A stretch of 64,000 nucleotides of DNA from Onchocerca volvulus (GCA_000499405.2 HG738138.1:16655054-16719053), one strand, 5' to 3'. Positions 1 through 12,655 are shown, counted from the stretch's first letter. Made by a program: numbers and translations. The notes: generated by a model not told the origin, from the sequence alone.

Positions 1-740
1 TATTGCTTGTTTTTTTTTTCCGTTCTCTTTTAATTTTTGAAGTACCATTAGCATTTCTATCATTACCACCCGTTGCCTAATAAATCTTTCATGAGTACGC
101 AGTTATTAGGTAAAGTCTAAAGGTACATATACAAGTTAGCAAATGGTACTACAATTTGATATCTGTAAACGTAATCATCAAGTATACCGACCGATTAAAT
201 TAAAGTTTGCATAATTTATCTATTTTAACTTCTTCCACTTCGTGCAAATTTTTAAACCAGATTGTCCTCTTTAATCCCAAAACTTGTCTCATTTTTCGGA
301 ATTTTAAGGCAATTTTCTTTTCGATTAATGTTCCATCCTTTTTTACTTCAGCTGCAATTGTAGAAAAATTGCAATCAAATTGAAATTTTACATGAATCTC
401 ACAAAAATTAGGAATACTGCATACAAATTGAGCGAAATTTCTTAAAATTCTTTGCAAAAAATACATTATCGATAAGAAAAAAGAAACGGATGAAAGATAA
501 GTGATATAATTTTTCAAAAAGAATAAGTTCGTACAATTTAATGCAAAATGAATTTTAAATTGTTCAGAAATTCAATGTAATTCAATCAGCAATATTACTT
601 GGTATACACATAAAGTGACAATAGAATATTATACTTCTATTGCCAAAGCGATAATCATATTAATTAATTAATTTAGTTTTTTTTCCCAGTTCCCTTCTTA
701 GTAGTACAGTGATTATTTTTAAATTTCATTTTCGTTGCAG
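1..740 (+). other. intron of the EGL-46-like gene
   Basis: This non-coding AT-rich sequence precedes a clean 3' splice site (TTTCGTTGCAG ending at 740). It is read as the last intron of the zinc-finger gene whose final exon follows. The earlier exons lie outside the window. Open frames here on either strand resemble no known protein. Confidence 0.6.
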
Positions 741-1031
741 GTATTCAGCTGTCCAGCGAATCTAGCATCACATCGCCGTTGGCATAAACCACGCGGCAAT
801 GATCCGTTAGCCGCTGCGACATCATCTTCCGCTTCCTTAAACAACTTCATGTGTACGAAATGTTCCGCAACATTCGATACCAAAAAAGCCTTTAAATTGC
901 ATTCTGCACACTGCTCAACTACTTTCGCTGATAATTCTAGTCAAACTCAAAATCATCTTTTAAATTTACTGCAGCATACTGTTCCGTCAAATTTAAAAGC
1001 TAAGACAGAACATCGCAAAATTTGCATTTAA
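741..1031 (+). CDS. egl-46: EGL-46/INSM-type zinc-finger transcription factor, 3'-terminal exon (partial)
   Basis: The exon opens with VFSCPANLASHRRWHKPR, which from memory is almost identical to the finger of insulinoma-associated proteins INSM1/INSM2. Their nematode orthologue EGL-46 controls neuroblast cell-cycle exit and terminal neuronal differentiation. The first finger is cut by the intron, so its knuckle must lie in an upstream exon. A second knuckle follows (FMCTKCSATFDTKKAFKLHSAHC), spaced as C-x2-C...H-x3-C, so it is a C2HC-like or atypical finger. A serine/alanine-rich linker separates the two, and a short tail without motifs ends at TAA 1029-1031. The exon starts after the CAG acceptor at 738-740; the ATG-like start suggested by an open frame 6 bases upstream is a TTG inside the intron. 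Only the C-terminal part is visible. The family assignment rests on the very distinctive first motif. Confidence 0.82.
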   Translation, partial: VFSCPANLASHRRWHKPRGNDPLAAATSSSASLNNFMCTKCSATFDTKKAFKLHSAHCSTTFADNSSQTQNHLLNLLQHTVPSNLKAKTEHRKICI

Positions 1032-3029
1032 TTAAAGAACATTATTGAACTTTGAACTTCGTAAAAATTTCGGGTAATTACAGTTAGAAGTTTTATTAAA
1101 AATTGAGTGATATAACTGAGATGTTATTCATGCAAAAATTCAACTTAATCTTATTTCAAATTTTTTTCTACTTTCTACCTCAATTGTTTCATCCTATTTC
1201 TTCTTTCTTTTATATGTAATTAGTCAAATTTGTATAATTTAATAATTGCTTAATCCTATCATTGCAGATCTCTCATTTGGTAATTAGCTCTTTCATTTAA
1301 TTCATTTCAGTTCCTCCATAGAAAATGAGTCTCATTTATAAAAAAAAAAAAACTTTTTTTTCTCAGAAAAATTAAGCCACATAACAATTTTTTCTGCATT
1401 TGAAAGTTAATCATATTATCTCGAACATATTATTCATTCAAGATAATGATTTGCATTAATTTTAAGATAGGTTTTGTTGAAATTGTGTATTCCATCTTTT
1501 TTGAAATCAAATTCTCATAAAATCTATCCAATATTTTCTCAACCTTATTCTTCTTTTCAATTTTTCAAAATTTCTTCAATCCAATTTCCTTTTTTTTCGT
1601 ATCAATTATTGAAAATAAAATGTTTTTCTATTGTAAAATTCTCAAGTGTCATGGTTTACAATAATATATTTTGAGCAATAAATATCTCGTAAAATATGCA
1701 ATAGCTTATAAATGCTGAGTATTTCCTAGTCAGTTGTTTGTATATTTATACTTATTAACCGTTTATCAAATATTGATTAATTGATTAATTGAAATATTCC
1801 TACTATTAATATTACAAATTTAGCGAATATAATGATTATTATTCCATATTACAACTAATAATTTTATTAGCAACCAAAGAAGAAAAGAAAAAAAGAGGGA
1901 AGAGTTATGATATTGGTAATAGTAATTTTTGTAATAGTAATAGGAATAGTAATAGTGAAGATAACACCTGCTCTCTTCTTTTCATATTCTTTTTCAATAT
2001 AATTTACTTGACCTCTTGTGACCAAAGTATATAATCATCGTTTCTGTATAACATTTTGAATATGAATAATCTTAATTTACCGCAATTAATTGGAAGAAAA
2101 AAAAAATTTTTTTTCTTTAGAGAAAATATATCTAGAATATGATGAATTTATATGTGAAATTTTAAGTGTTTCAGGGAAGAGTAAATACTGCTGAATATTT
2201 CGAACTAGAATAAAACATTTATTAGAATTTCCCTAAAATTTAATTTTTCTTTTTTTCCATTTTCTCGTAGTGTTTTTCATTGAATTTTGCAAATTTTAAT
2301 AAATTTGGTTGATAATTATTCAGCTTCAAAATCATTCATTGTTAATTTCATCGAAAAGAAAAATATATATATGTGCTGCTTCGTCGATTAAATCGGATTC
2401 CATTTTGAAATTATGCAAATTCTGAAACTTTGTTATTATTCATAATTTAATATTTTATGGAAAATGTATTGCTTTCGTTAATTGTTGAATAAATCAATTC
2501 TTTTGCACTTTTTTCTATTGATAATTATTATTTTATTTAGAAAATTAATAATAAAATTTCAAAAAACAAAAACTGAATTGCAAAAAATATTTTCAAAACA
2601 AAACAAACAGCATAAATATATAACAAAAGCAAAAAAATATTTTGCATTTGCGTGAGTTATGATTATCCAGTTAAATGATATACGAGAATAAGATAATTCA
2701 TAAAAAAGATAATTGCAAAATTCCCTGCAAAATTAATAATCGTTAAACAATTATTATCGTTGTTCATTGGAATTAGTTAAACTTGTGATTATTTTACAGT
2801 GGAAGGAAATTAATTAATCAAATAGTAATCGTTGTAGAAGGGGAATTAATTGAGCGATAGTATCATTTAAAATTAATATTTAAAAAGTCTTCCACTTAAC
2901 TATTTATAAAACTAAATGACATCTCTTAAATATATCAAAAGTTTTAATAACAGGCAATTAATTCATTGCTTTTCTTCAAACTTACTGTTATCCGAGGAAT
3001 GAAATGACAATAATGGTGTGAGAATAAAA

Positions 3030-3084
3030 TGAATGAATGAATGAACGAATGAATGAATGAATGAATGAATGAATGAATGAATGA
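3030..3084. repeat. (GAAT)n microsatellite
   Basis: About 13 tandem GAAT units occur, with a single interruption (a C at the fourth unit). On the other strand the run reads as repeated Ser-Phe-Ile-His, which explains the small spurious open frame there. Confidence 0.9.
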
Positions 3085-4919
3085 TGTTAAATATTCTGCA
3101 TCTAACCAGCCTTGATCTTCTGCATTTTAGATGGTATCTCAAATTAGAAGCAATTACAGAATTCTTCATCAGTATATCCACTTCCGTACTTTTTCTCCAA
3201 TCAACAACACAACAGTATTGCATATGAAAAGATGAAAATAAATGAAAAGAAGAAAGATAAGAAGGAAAGGAAGATGATAGTTTCTTTAGTAAAACTAAAT
3301 ATGAGAAATTAAAACAATTTTACTGTATTCTTGTGTTGTGAAAATCTAATGGATGATATTATTTTAATATTTATAGTTTGTTCAAGCCGTTATTTTTTAA
3401 ATTCTCTTTTCATTAAATTTCAAAAATAGACCTATAAATTACATGCAATTTTCCAAACAAAATTCAAATTCTAACTTTTCATTTCTTAAAAAAATACTAA
3501 AATTAATGAAAATGAAATTGTTGGATGAATAAGAATGATAGTCATGCAATATTTTATTTAAGTTTATCTGAAACAGATGGCAAGAGGATCAAGAAGAGTA
3601 AAGATAGCGGAAGATATCCGAGAATATCTCAAATCCCCGTAACATTATCCTTATTAATAATTAAATAGTCTGAATGGAGGACAAACAAATGGTACCAAAG
3701 GAGAAGTAATCATTCATCATTTTCAAGTCTATTTTCAATCGTCCTTTCTCTTTGATACATACATATCTCTGATATCTAATATATTCTATTTCGATGAGTA
3801 TCAATTGTTGAAGTAGAAGGGAAAGAAAAATAGGCAATATGTTCAATGACTTTTTAAATTTATTTTGGAAAAGATCAAGAAGAAAATTTAATTTAAAACT
3901 GATTTCATTTGCTTTACTCATACAGTTATTTTGTTACAGAATTAAATTATTTAACAAAAATGGACATATTGAAAAGATGCTTATTAAAATATTTTCAATC
4001 TATTACCTTTAAAATGATTAAGTCCACTGGAACTCAAATAGTTTTAAAAGAAAGAGAAATTGTAAAAGCAAAAAACAGTGGAAAAGTTTGGATATTGTTT
4101 TTCTTTTCTTTTTTTTGATTCAATAATCTTTGCTGGAAATGTAAACAAAGTCCTCTCTCCATTTTAGTAAATGTTCTTGATATTTTACCTAATAATCAAT
4201 CAAATTAAGATATTTTCGATATTGCAGTTGCTAACGTTTGAAGAAGTTAATATTTAAAATATGAGAAATTTAATAAATCAACATATCATTCTTTTTTCTC
4301 TCTTCCTTTTTCCTCATATTTCGTACATACCTTTGAAAAGTTGCTGTCAAAAAAAGATTAAATGAATGCATAATAAATTACTTACTAACTTCTCAAATAA
4401 AATTTCCTCCAACTTGTGATATTAAACATATTTTGTTGGACAATTAGATATTTTTCAAATGAGTTATAATATTTCATTCAATAAAGGCATTTTCGACAGA
4501 AACTGCCATTTTTAAGGGAAGGAAAAACTGCAATTAATAAGCAAAAGATTAATAAAGAGTTAAATAAAATTTACTAATGAATGATTATCGAGAAGCTTAG
4601 CAGTGAATTTCATGTCACATAAATTGTGAGCTAAAATTTCGAGATTGAAAGAAACGAAAGGATTGAATTATTGAAAATTAGAAAGAAAATACATGAATGC
4701 GATATGCTTAAAATATAATATAAGTTGTTTGGATACGAAAGAAAAAAAAGCAATCCAAAAAAAGCGTTCAAGCATTTCGATATATTTTTTTGCAATATTT
4801 TTTGACGGTCTTTTGTATCGGCTTTTTAATCCATCCTGTATTACTAACGAGTTTATGCAAACTGTAGTTAAAAATTGTAGTTAAAAACTGAAAAAATAAA
4901 TTGTTTATAAATGTAAATA

Positions 4920-4993
4920 GAGTTAATACATAGTTCAATGCATATTTTCAAATTCAAAAGAGTTAATACATAGTTAAATGCATATTTTCAAAA
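4920..4993. repeat. short tandem duplication, 40-bp period
   Basis: A 34-bp block beginning GAGTTAATACATAGTT and ending GCATATTTTCAAA occurs at 4920-4953 and again at 4960-4993, with one substitution between the copies. It looks like a recent local duplication in non-coding DNA. Confidence 0.85.
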
Positions 4994-5062
4994 ACAGCAT
5001 TATCGCAAATCATAAAACAGCAAAAAGACAAATTTCAGGTAATGATCGAAAAGGTCACCTTT

Positions 5063-7199
5063 TCATTGTTTCCGACAAAGCACAAATCGACATTGAATTT
5101 CATTAATTTCCGTTGGTTGCGCTGCTTTCTCATCGTAATCAACCCATTCCTTAATTCAACAAGATCAATTAGATGAATACTTCATCAACTCAAATGCACT
5201 TGATAATTGAAACAATCACAATAATACAAATGAGTCCGAAAATCTCCTTAAATATTAACCATTAACTGACAATTCAATACAATGTTTCATGACATTTGCA
5301 GCCAAATTATCCAGTTTAATCTAGTTCTATTGTTAACAATGATTTCTTACTTGTTAAGTAATGTATTAAATTAACCAATTTAAAAAAATTTTAATCATCG
5401 GCAAATAATGAAGATAAGTTAAAGATTCATCAATCGGTTAAGGACTACTTTAACAAAATGCGGCATGGAGGACTGATTATGTAAATTAAAAAGTAAGTGG
5501 ACAAACCTTTTCAGTAAGATCAATATTTTCGAAAACAGTTGCTGATTCTGTTCCAATGGCTCGCCATCCAGACTGAAATTATGATTTATATCGAGAAAAT
5601 ATTGTATAAATAAATATCGCATAGATAAGGGATGAGGTTTGAGAAATCAATTCAAAAGATCTATTGGATCAAATGGTACTCTAAATGATGATTCTTAACA
5701 CCTTCCTCACCAATCAACCACTAACAGTTCAATTTATGCACTTATTTTCCTTACTATCTAAGAAATTTAATAAGAATTTCAAATTAACAGAAAGAAAAAA
5801 CGAACTTTCGGATCAAAATCGGTTGGTTCCAGGCCACGACAATCAAATCTAATCAATTCATCATAATCATCACTGTTTTTGTAAGATCGAAATGAATCTT
5901 TTACAATTTCTATAGAAATAACAAAATACAATAATTCGTACATAGAAAGGAATAAGCTCAAATTTTAAACTAATTTCAGCGTATTATGTAATTCTAAGTA
6001 TAATACACATTTAACGCTAAAAAAATACTTTCAGAAATTAAAATGCGTACTTTAAAAAGAAATATAAATTGAAATTAGGATGGCTAACTTTCAAAACAAC
6101 TTCTGACAAATTTTGGCAAATTATCTCCAAAAGTTACTTACCGAGCGAGTTTATCCTGCCACATAGTTTACATTTTTCCAATATATTTGCAGCTCCTCTG
6201 CTTCCAGGCATATTGAATTTTTCCTAGAAAATTTCATTGTCTGAATGACACAAAAGGTTTATATTAATTTGTAATAGAAACTGTTTTTTTGACTCCTTTT
6301 CGAACTCCTTTCTTTCAAAAGAATTCCTCTAAATTTTGAATCATTTATTACACACTCTATAATTAGAATTAACGAACAACTTACTTCTGCAATAACATAC
6401 TGCCAATGCTCTGGTTCTTCACCACAATTCGTACATTTCAACTGTAATATGTTTGATTATTCTTGATATATTTCGAGTTTGACTCAGCTAACAAAATATA
6501 TGATGACAAAAGTTGCCAGAATCATATCCTTCTCTTTCATTCAGTTATAATTTCAGGTTTGGAACATGATGTAATATGAATTCAAATAGGATTTAGGATC
6601 ATGAATCTTTCCAAGTTCATGATGGTAAGATAGATCTTCCCATAATCATAAACAATGACACATTTCATGAATTATTCATGATAAGATGTCCATATGTAAG
6701 AGAAGGAGTTAGGTATTTATTATCAATAATTCGAAATGAAATCTCGAATCATTACGCGAAAATATTCCATTCATAAATAATCTAAACTAATCAATAGTCC
6801 AAAATAAAATCTCAAACTCCAGACAGAAAAACCAAACTACAGCATATAAGAGTAGCCTATATATATATATATATGAACAGTAAAAGAAAAAACGCTATAA
6901 AGCCTTTAAATGCCATCGAAATTTAGTCCAGTCATTCATTGGTTCCAGTGAAGTAACATTCACCATATTGGCTTTAAAATGCAATGCAATAATGGGCTGC
7001 AAAAAATCTTAATTTATCCGAAACAAATTTTTTTAAAAATTATCAAATAAATAAAAGGCCTGAATGTAACAAACTTTAACATAATACTTTGGAAATTTTT
7101 CATATCTTCTCATAATTGAGGTAAATTATAAATAAATGGTTCTTTCAAAACAATTTTTAAAAATGTTCTATTAGAAAAAAAAAATGAGAAACTTACCAT
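5063..7199 (-). CDS. czib: CXXC-motif zinc-binding protein (CZIB / UPF0587, C1orf123 family)
   Basis: There are seven exons: 7199-7197 (ATG only), 6996-6904, 6441-6385, 6223-6142, 5909-5806, 5572-5507 and 5149-5063. They splice in frame to 163 residues; the human protein has 160. The metal-site cysteines are in place: C35-T-N-C38 in exon 3 and C69-K-L-C72 in exon 4. Other family hallmarks are FRWHLK before the first knuckle, RFDCRGLEPTDFDP in exon 5, and EWVDYDEKA near the C-terminus. The family is a conserved small cytosolic zinc protein with a beta-sandwich fold, and its exact role is poorly defined. Two features are odd. The start codon is the last codon of its exon. Intron 2 appears to begin with GC (AAG|GCTTTA at 6904/6903), which is required to join FRWHLK to LKCTNC as the family demands. 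The stop is TGA at 5065-5063. Family confidence is high. Confidence 0.93.
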
Positions 7200-8095
7200 A
7201 TCATCAATAGATTTCCCAATTCACAAGATATAAATAATGGCCCTTCTGAAAAAATACGTTCAAAATATGCAAATATAAACAGAGGATAAACAGGTAACAA
7301 TTAAAAACTGACGAAATCCAATCAAGTATAAATACTGAACGTCGAGTTGTATTCCAGCGACGATCTTGGAGATAATGGAAAATGAATTTGCCCACTTTAA
7401 TTTTTTTTAAAGCGTAAAATTATCATACTACAATTATATTATAAATATATTCATACTATAAGTAATTATCACACTACATATTATAAGTATCAAACTAGAA
7501 CTACTAACTGGCAGTACCAAAAACGAGGGAAATGTGGTGTTTTGTAGAGCTTGAAACTCAAATATAACAAACATGTAACTAAATAACAAAAAGTTTAATA
7601 TTTGGTCAAGAATTTCTACTGCTCACTACAAAGTTGATTTGTACATTCCGCTTTATAACAAATAATCCTCTCGATGGCTTAATCTGCATCTATAATCAGA
7701 AAGATGGAAGCAAGAAGGACATATCTTGAAAACTTTTCGAGTCAATTACATTTCTTGAAGGATCAAGGAACAAACAGAACCAAGTTCTGTTAAATCCCGA
7801 ATTTTGATTAAGATTTAGATAATCTCTAGATAATTAACTCACTAAATGAATTAAATAATAGAGACAAATAAAACTTGAAAAATTGCAGAAACCCTTCAAC
7901 GTACCAAGTTACCTCAATAAGAAAATATTCAACGAATTGATATGGTAATTTTTTCAAGCACTTTCACTAGAGGAATCATAAAAGGTAAATATTGAAGTTC
8001 TTTCCTTTCGTTCAGATTTCCTGCAACATGGCATTGGAAAATGAACTACAGTCTTTTATTGGGATTCTCAATTTTAAAATGTTAACTGAACAATA
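7200..8095. other. intergenic region between GTPBP6-like and CZIB genes
   Basis: This holds the 3' untranslated region of the GTPase gene and the 5' leader or promoter of CZIB, both on the minus strand. The 5' leader of CZIB must lie just above 7199, because the ATG sits at the very end of the first exon. No other conserved exon was seen. The 897-bp gap on one strand would be compatible with either separate promoters or a nematode-style transcription unit. Confidence 0.5.
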
Positions 8096-10257
8096 TCAAC
8101 ATTTTGAAACCGAAAAATGGGCCCTGAATTTGCTGAATTCATTATCATCCATAATAACATTACATAACAAATAATTATTGTCTTCCGATGGAACTGGTTG
8201 ACCAACAAGAAAGGAATATTTACACAAATACGAAAATGCTTCTGAATGCGGGCGCAATTTTAATCGGCGAATTGTTATACCACTTATCGTTAGCACTCTC
8301 TGCAAGAATTCGAATCATAAATTTGAATTTGGAAGAAAAAGACAGGTCAGTTTTGTATCAAGTTTCTAATAAATCATTTTCATTGCAATAAAACTGGAAA
8401 TAAAAGAATTAAAATAAACCTGAATATGAAAAAGAGAAAGTTGTAGGCATCTAACAGACACAGAGAAAGCTAGAGACCATATAAATATTTATGATTGCTC
8501 GGCAAAACCACAAAATTTTTCTATCCACTAGAAAAATACCTTATCAACAGCAGCCATTAATTCGACAAATCCACGACCATCAGCACAAGAGACAAAGTAT
8601 GTATTAGGTTCACCAGGCGGCAACTGATTCAATTTATCAATTTTATTTCCAACCCGAATTACTGAGTTTAATAATTCACTCCTAATTTTTAGTAGTGATA
8701 GTGTTTTCATTACGACATCACGCTGTGAAAGATAATCTGGATTCGAGACATCCTCTACATGCAACAACAAATCCTAAAATTACTTTTCAAAATGTCAAAA
8801 GAATCAAAATATTTGAAAAATTTTATATTAATTATCATTTATTCTGTATGTACTACTTATATTGCGGAAAATAAATAAATATCCCTATTTGGGCAGTTTT
8901 CGACAAATTCCTTTAAAACCAACTAACTGCATTTGCAACGTGATTCAATGTAGCTTGAAATGATGCCAGTAATTGAGTGGGCAAATTCGATATGAATCCA
9001 ATCGTATCAGCAAAAAGTATAGATAAACCAGATGGTAATCGAAACACATGAAGTGATGTATCTAATGTAGCGAACAAACGATCTTCAACATATAAATCTC
9101 GTCCTGTCAATCTATAAAAGGCAAAAATTTATCTGAAATGAAACCAGAATTACTGGATAGGGATAGTGAAATAATTACGACGATTATTATATTTCCAACA
9201 GATATTCAAAAACTTTAAGATATTGTTTTCCGGAAATAATTTTGTACTCGTCCATCAATAATATGCTTCTATTTTTTTATCCGAAATCGAAAAAAAAAAA
9301 AAGAAAAATTACAAATAACCTTTTGATCAACGAACTTTTGCCAGCATTCGTATATCCAACTACAGCAACCACTATCCGTATATTTTTTTGAGCTTCACCA
9401 ATTCGCAAATTAACTTTCTCTTCTACTGCAGCTTTCAAGCATTTTCGCAAATGCTGCTCACGATATCGTAAAACTTCTAATTTTTCAGCTCTAAAAATTC
9501 ATGTATTGAAAATTATTCATCCAAGATGATGAAAAGATCTAACCCATATTCAATTTCTGTTTAAATAAGACTAGGAGTGATCGTCTAGTCAAATCAATGT
9601 CTAACAAATCATTATGATTAAGAAAAATTTTTAGGAAAAACAATTATTCAAATTCTTAAAAGATATTCCAAAAAATAAAAGTTGGCATATTTTTATTAAA
9701 TTCATAACATCAAATCCAAAAAACAAACTTAGATTTCTCGGATGTATCCAAATGGAAAGTAGATGGATTCGTACGTAATTCATACATAGATAATAATCGT
9801 TGCCTGTAGAGAAAAGAAAAATATATTTCAAGATTTGAAAATATGATTTAGCATAATCAAGGACATTATAAGTCCCAATTTGAAAAATAATGAAAGATAA
9901 AATTTGATTTAAAAAATAACCTTATATAAGGGATTTCGGCAAGTTCAATTTGCAATTTAGCCTCTTTTGTTTTAGCGAACATTTTGAAAATGAGCAATAC
10001 AGTGCTGTAACGATCATATACAGGAATACGGAAGATTGATGTTAATTCAGCCTAAATATAGTTTTAACACTTCATAAAATTTCAATTGAATTTCCCCAAG
10101 AATTAAATTTAATTTTTTATTTCGAATTCAAAGATTTGAAACTTTTAAACGACTTATTGCTAAGTTTAACCATGAACAAATGAATGTGCTTTGCACAAAT
10201 TTGTACTTCCACATAGTTGAGAAGTACAAACAATCGAAACAATAAAAATGGAATAAA

Positions 10258-10297
<40 letters not shown>

Positions 10298-10931
10298 TGT
10301 TGCTTTGGTGATAAAATATCAACATCAATCATCAGTGCTGTGGCATTGATTTTTTCGTAAAGAGCAATTATCCGTTCAAGACGTCCTTTACCCCAAAGAC
10401 GTTTCTTCTTAGTAGAGCGATCGGTACTTATCGCAGTTGTCCTAAAACGATACAAATTGAAAATATATTTCTGGGCAAATTCGATCGCCCAATATACTCA
10501 ATTAACAAAATTGTCATAACCAAAAGATGATCTAGATATCTTTTTGTGATGTGGAAGTATTAATTTATTTCAAAAGTACTGCTAAACATGGCAATGTATA
10601 TCTTTCCCGAGCCGAATGCCAGTCCAGAAGACATTGCCATTTATATTGGTCAAGGGTCACACATTCGGACTATCTCGATGGCTTTACTGAAAGGGAAATA
10701 AATAAGTGATTTAATGACTAGTAGTCTTATTAGAAGTTAATGCAAAGTTATTTTTAAAATCATGTAATCGAAAAACTTACTACATTCAATGCCTAAATAA
10801 TTTGGGGAATATTCTACTCAATAAATGAATTCAAAAGACTAAAATATAGATTAAAAACACCGTATCTCACATTCAAACTTGTTGAACCATATCTAAATAT
10901 TTCTAGGAGAAACCGTCCCCGATTTATTACC

Positions 10932-10974
<43 letters not shown>

Positions 10975-11271
10975 AAAAAAAATATCGAAGCAAAGACTTA
11001 CTCTATGACTTTAAATTTGGGCAAAGTATTGACCAATGCAACTGCTTCTTCTAGCTGTAGCTTAGCTTTCGTTGGATTTAAATCGAAGAAACGTCCTCGT
11101 CGTAACCGTGGATGAATAAGCAAAATACGGTGTCCTCCGGGTGTTATATCTTGTATACCATATGACTTTGAAATAATGTTGAATTCATCATTCCTTTGTA
11201 TTGTTCCCTCCGGTATTTTCGTGCAAAGGCAACGTTCGAAATGCAGTGAAGTAAAAATTTTTGCAAAGTTT
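8096..11271 (-). CDS. gtpbp6: GTPBP6/HflX-type mitochondrial GTPase (first coding exon not found)
   Basis: Eight exons splice in frame: 11271-11002, 10441-10297, 10051-9921, 9803-9729, 9490-9320, 9111-8928, 8773-8540 and 8299-8096. The N-terminal HflX domain is clear (ILLIHPRLRRGRFF; LWGKGRLERI). The GTPase core shows the P-loop GYTNAGKSS at about 9363-9337, FATLD after it, DTIGF as G3, and NKID as G4. The C-terminal segment ends FSKFRAHFSVSKC. HflX proteins split or recycle ribosomes, and GTPBP6 does this for mitochondrial ribosomes in animals. No in-frame ATG exists in the first recognised exon; the upstream open frame begins at TTG and is stopped. A clear acceptor (TTTTCCAG, 11280-11272) precedes it, so an upstream exon should carry the start and the mitochondrial presequence. 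Introns 1 and 2 contain poly-T tracts of 35 or more bases, one of them touching the splice donor. Confidence 0.9.
10261..10295. repeat. poly(A) tract, 35 nt, at a splice donor
   Basis: This is an uninterrupted run of 35 A on the plus strand, so the transcribed (minus) strand has poly(U) beginning at the second base of intron 2 of the GTPase gene. The donor is therefore CAA|GUUUUUU. Confidence 0.95.
10934..10980. repeat. poly(A) tract with one interruption
   Basis: Thirty-nine A, one G, then seven A lie inside intron 1 of the GTPase gene, starting about 15 bases past its donor in the direction of transcription. Confidence 0.95.
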
Positions 11272-12122
11272 CTGGAAAAGGAAATTCGCAATGTCTTTCG
11301 AAGTCATTCATTTGAAAAATATAGACTAGAGAATTTTATCTATTCATCCGATGAAGAATATATTACATTGAATGCTGTACTGGAAAAAAAAAAAAAAAAA
11401 AAAAAGCAGCAATACAGAAAAGCCGCGATTCATTCATTCTTCCGTGCAGATTAATTCGATCCGGTCAATGTTCACTCAATCACTATGTACTTCTTCCTGC
11501 TTGTTCAAACTTCTTAAGATATATGTTAATTCTACATGGTTTCCACAACGTTAAGTCTGAATAATCCTATATGCTTCGATAGCATAATTGACAGATTTTC
11601 CGAATGATCATAATAAAGATATTTCGGATTTCAAAAAGACATACTTTGAAAGTAGCATATTTTGAAACAGACGGGTAAATTCAATATTTCTGTTATACCA
11701 TTGTTCCAAAGACGATCGCCGATTATTTTCGATATAATTTCATTGAAGCAGCTGTCATCAGATATGGGAAGTACCGATGAAAGCCATATGTATGATGCTA
11801 ATGATAATATTGGCAAGATCTAACAATTCTTCCGTCATACAATGATGCCGATGACAAAAATAACTCTCAATTTCACTTATTCCATAATATATTTTACTTA
11901 TTTGCTTATCCTAAGCTTCTAGAATCAAAATTTTCATTGAATCACATCGCATGAGCTCGTCAAATATTCATTCCACAGCATCATATTTAGAAAAGTATAT
12001 CTGCAAAAACAAGTTGAACATTTTTGGAAAGTTTCTTTAGAAAAATAAAAACAGAAAGGAAATCTCAGGCATTTTTATTCTGATGAAAGCATTTGAACAC
12101 TTAACACATTTATCAGTAAGCT

Positions 12123-12198
12123 ACGTAAATAAATAATTTAAATAAAATTACATAAATAAATAATTTAAATAAAATCACATAAATAAATAATTTAAATG
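12123..12198. repeat. AT-rich tandem repeat, about 28 bp x 3
   Basis: There are three near-identical copies of a unit built on CATAAATAAATAATTTAAAT. The copies differ only at one or two positions, and the last is cut off by GAG. Confidence 0.9.
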
Positions 12199-12576
12199 AG
12201 AGTGAAGTGAAAGAAGAATGAAGAAGAATACCCATTTTTCGAGAATATCACAATTCATTGGAGCAATGAAAACCATAGTTAAAACAAATCATCCACACAA
12301 AGAAATACTTGAAACAAACTAATAATCCGAAATAAACCAGGAAAATATTAAATGACCGAAATAAGAATACACTGGGGAAAGAGAATTCATATCAGTAACA
12401 CTAATACTTGCAGGGCAGTACTAAAATTTAACGATTGATGCTCATTCAAAAAAATACTTGAAAATAACGGTCTTGTACAGCTCTGAATACTGTAATTTAA
12501 CAAATTTAATAAATTCGACAGCTGACATAAAATGTAAGCTAAATGCAGGTCAAATATAAGCTACGACGAGAAGATG

Positions 12577-12655
12577 AAAAATATATAATATATATAATAT
12601 GTATAATATATATTATATATTTCATATATATTATATTGTATATTATATATTTTCA
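12577..12655. repeat. AT-rich imperfect inverted repeat
   Basis: This is an alternating TATATAATATAT tract followed by its near reverse complement around a short TTTCAT centre. It could extrude as a cruciform. Such tracts are common in AT-rich spacers and no function is implied. Confidence 0.65.

Larger units (their letters stand above)
1032..5062. other. convergent intergenic region
   Basis: This is AT-rich spacer between the 3' ends of the EGL-46-like gene (+) and the CZIB gene (-). It contains a tetranucleotide microsatellite and one short tandem duplication, annotated separately, plus scattered poly-A/T runs and AATAAA hexamers that could serve the upstream gene. No exon-like open reading frame with splice signals was recognised. 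Confidence 0.6.

Noticed and set aside
5419..5490. SSMPHFVKVV reading after a 34-nt putative intron as the CZIB C-terminus
   Set aside because: The true last exon at 5149-5063 encodes EWVDYDEKA..., which matches the family and has a normal acceptor.
10117..10296. Continuation of the GTPase exon through a poly-Phe stretch
   Set aside because: The run of Phe is the intron's poly-T tract; removing it as an intron joins SPKQQ to AELTSIF exactly as in HflX proteins.
11631..11816. 61-codon minus-strand open frame upstream of the GTPase gene
   Set aside because: It starts at TTG rather than ATG, has no recognisable motif, and its possible donor is in the wrong phase for the GTPase exon.
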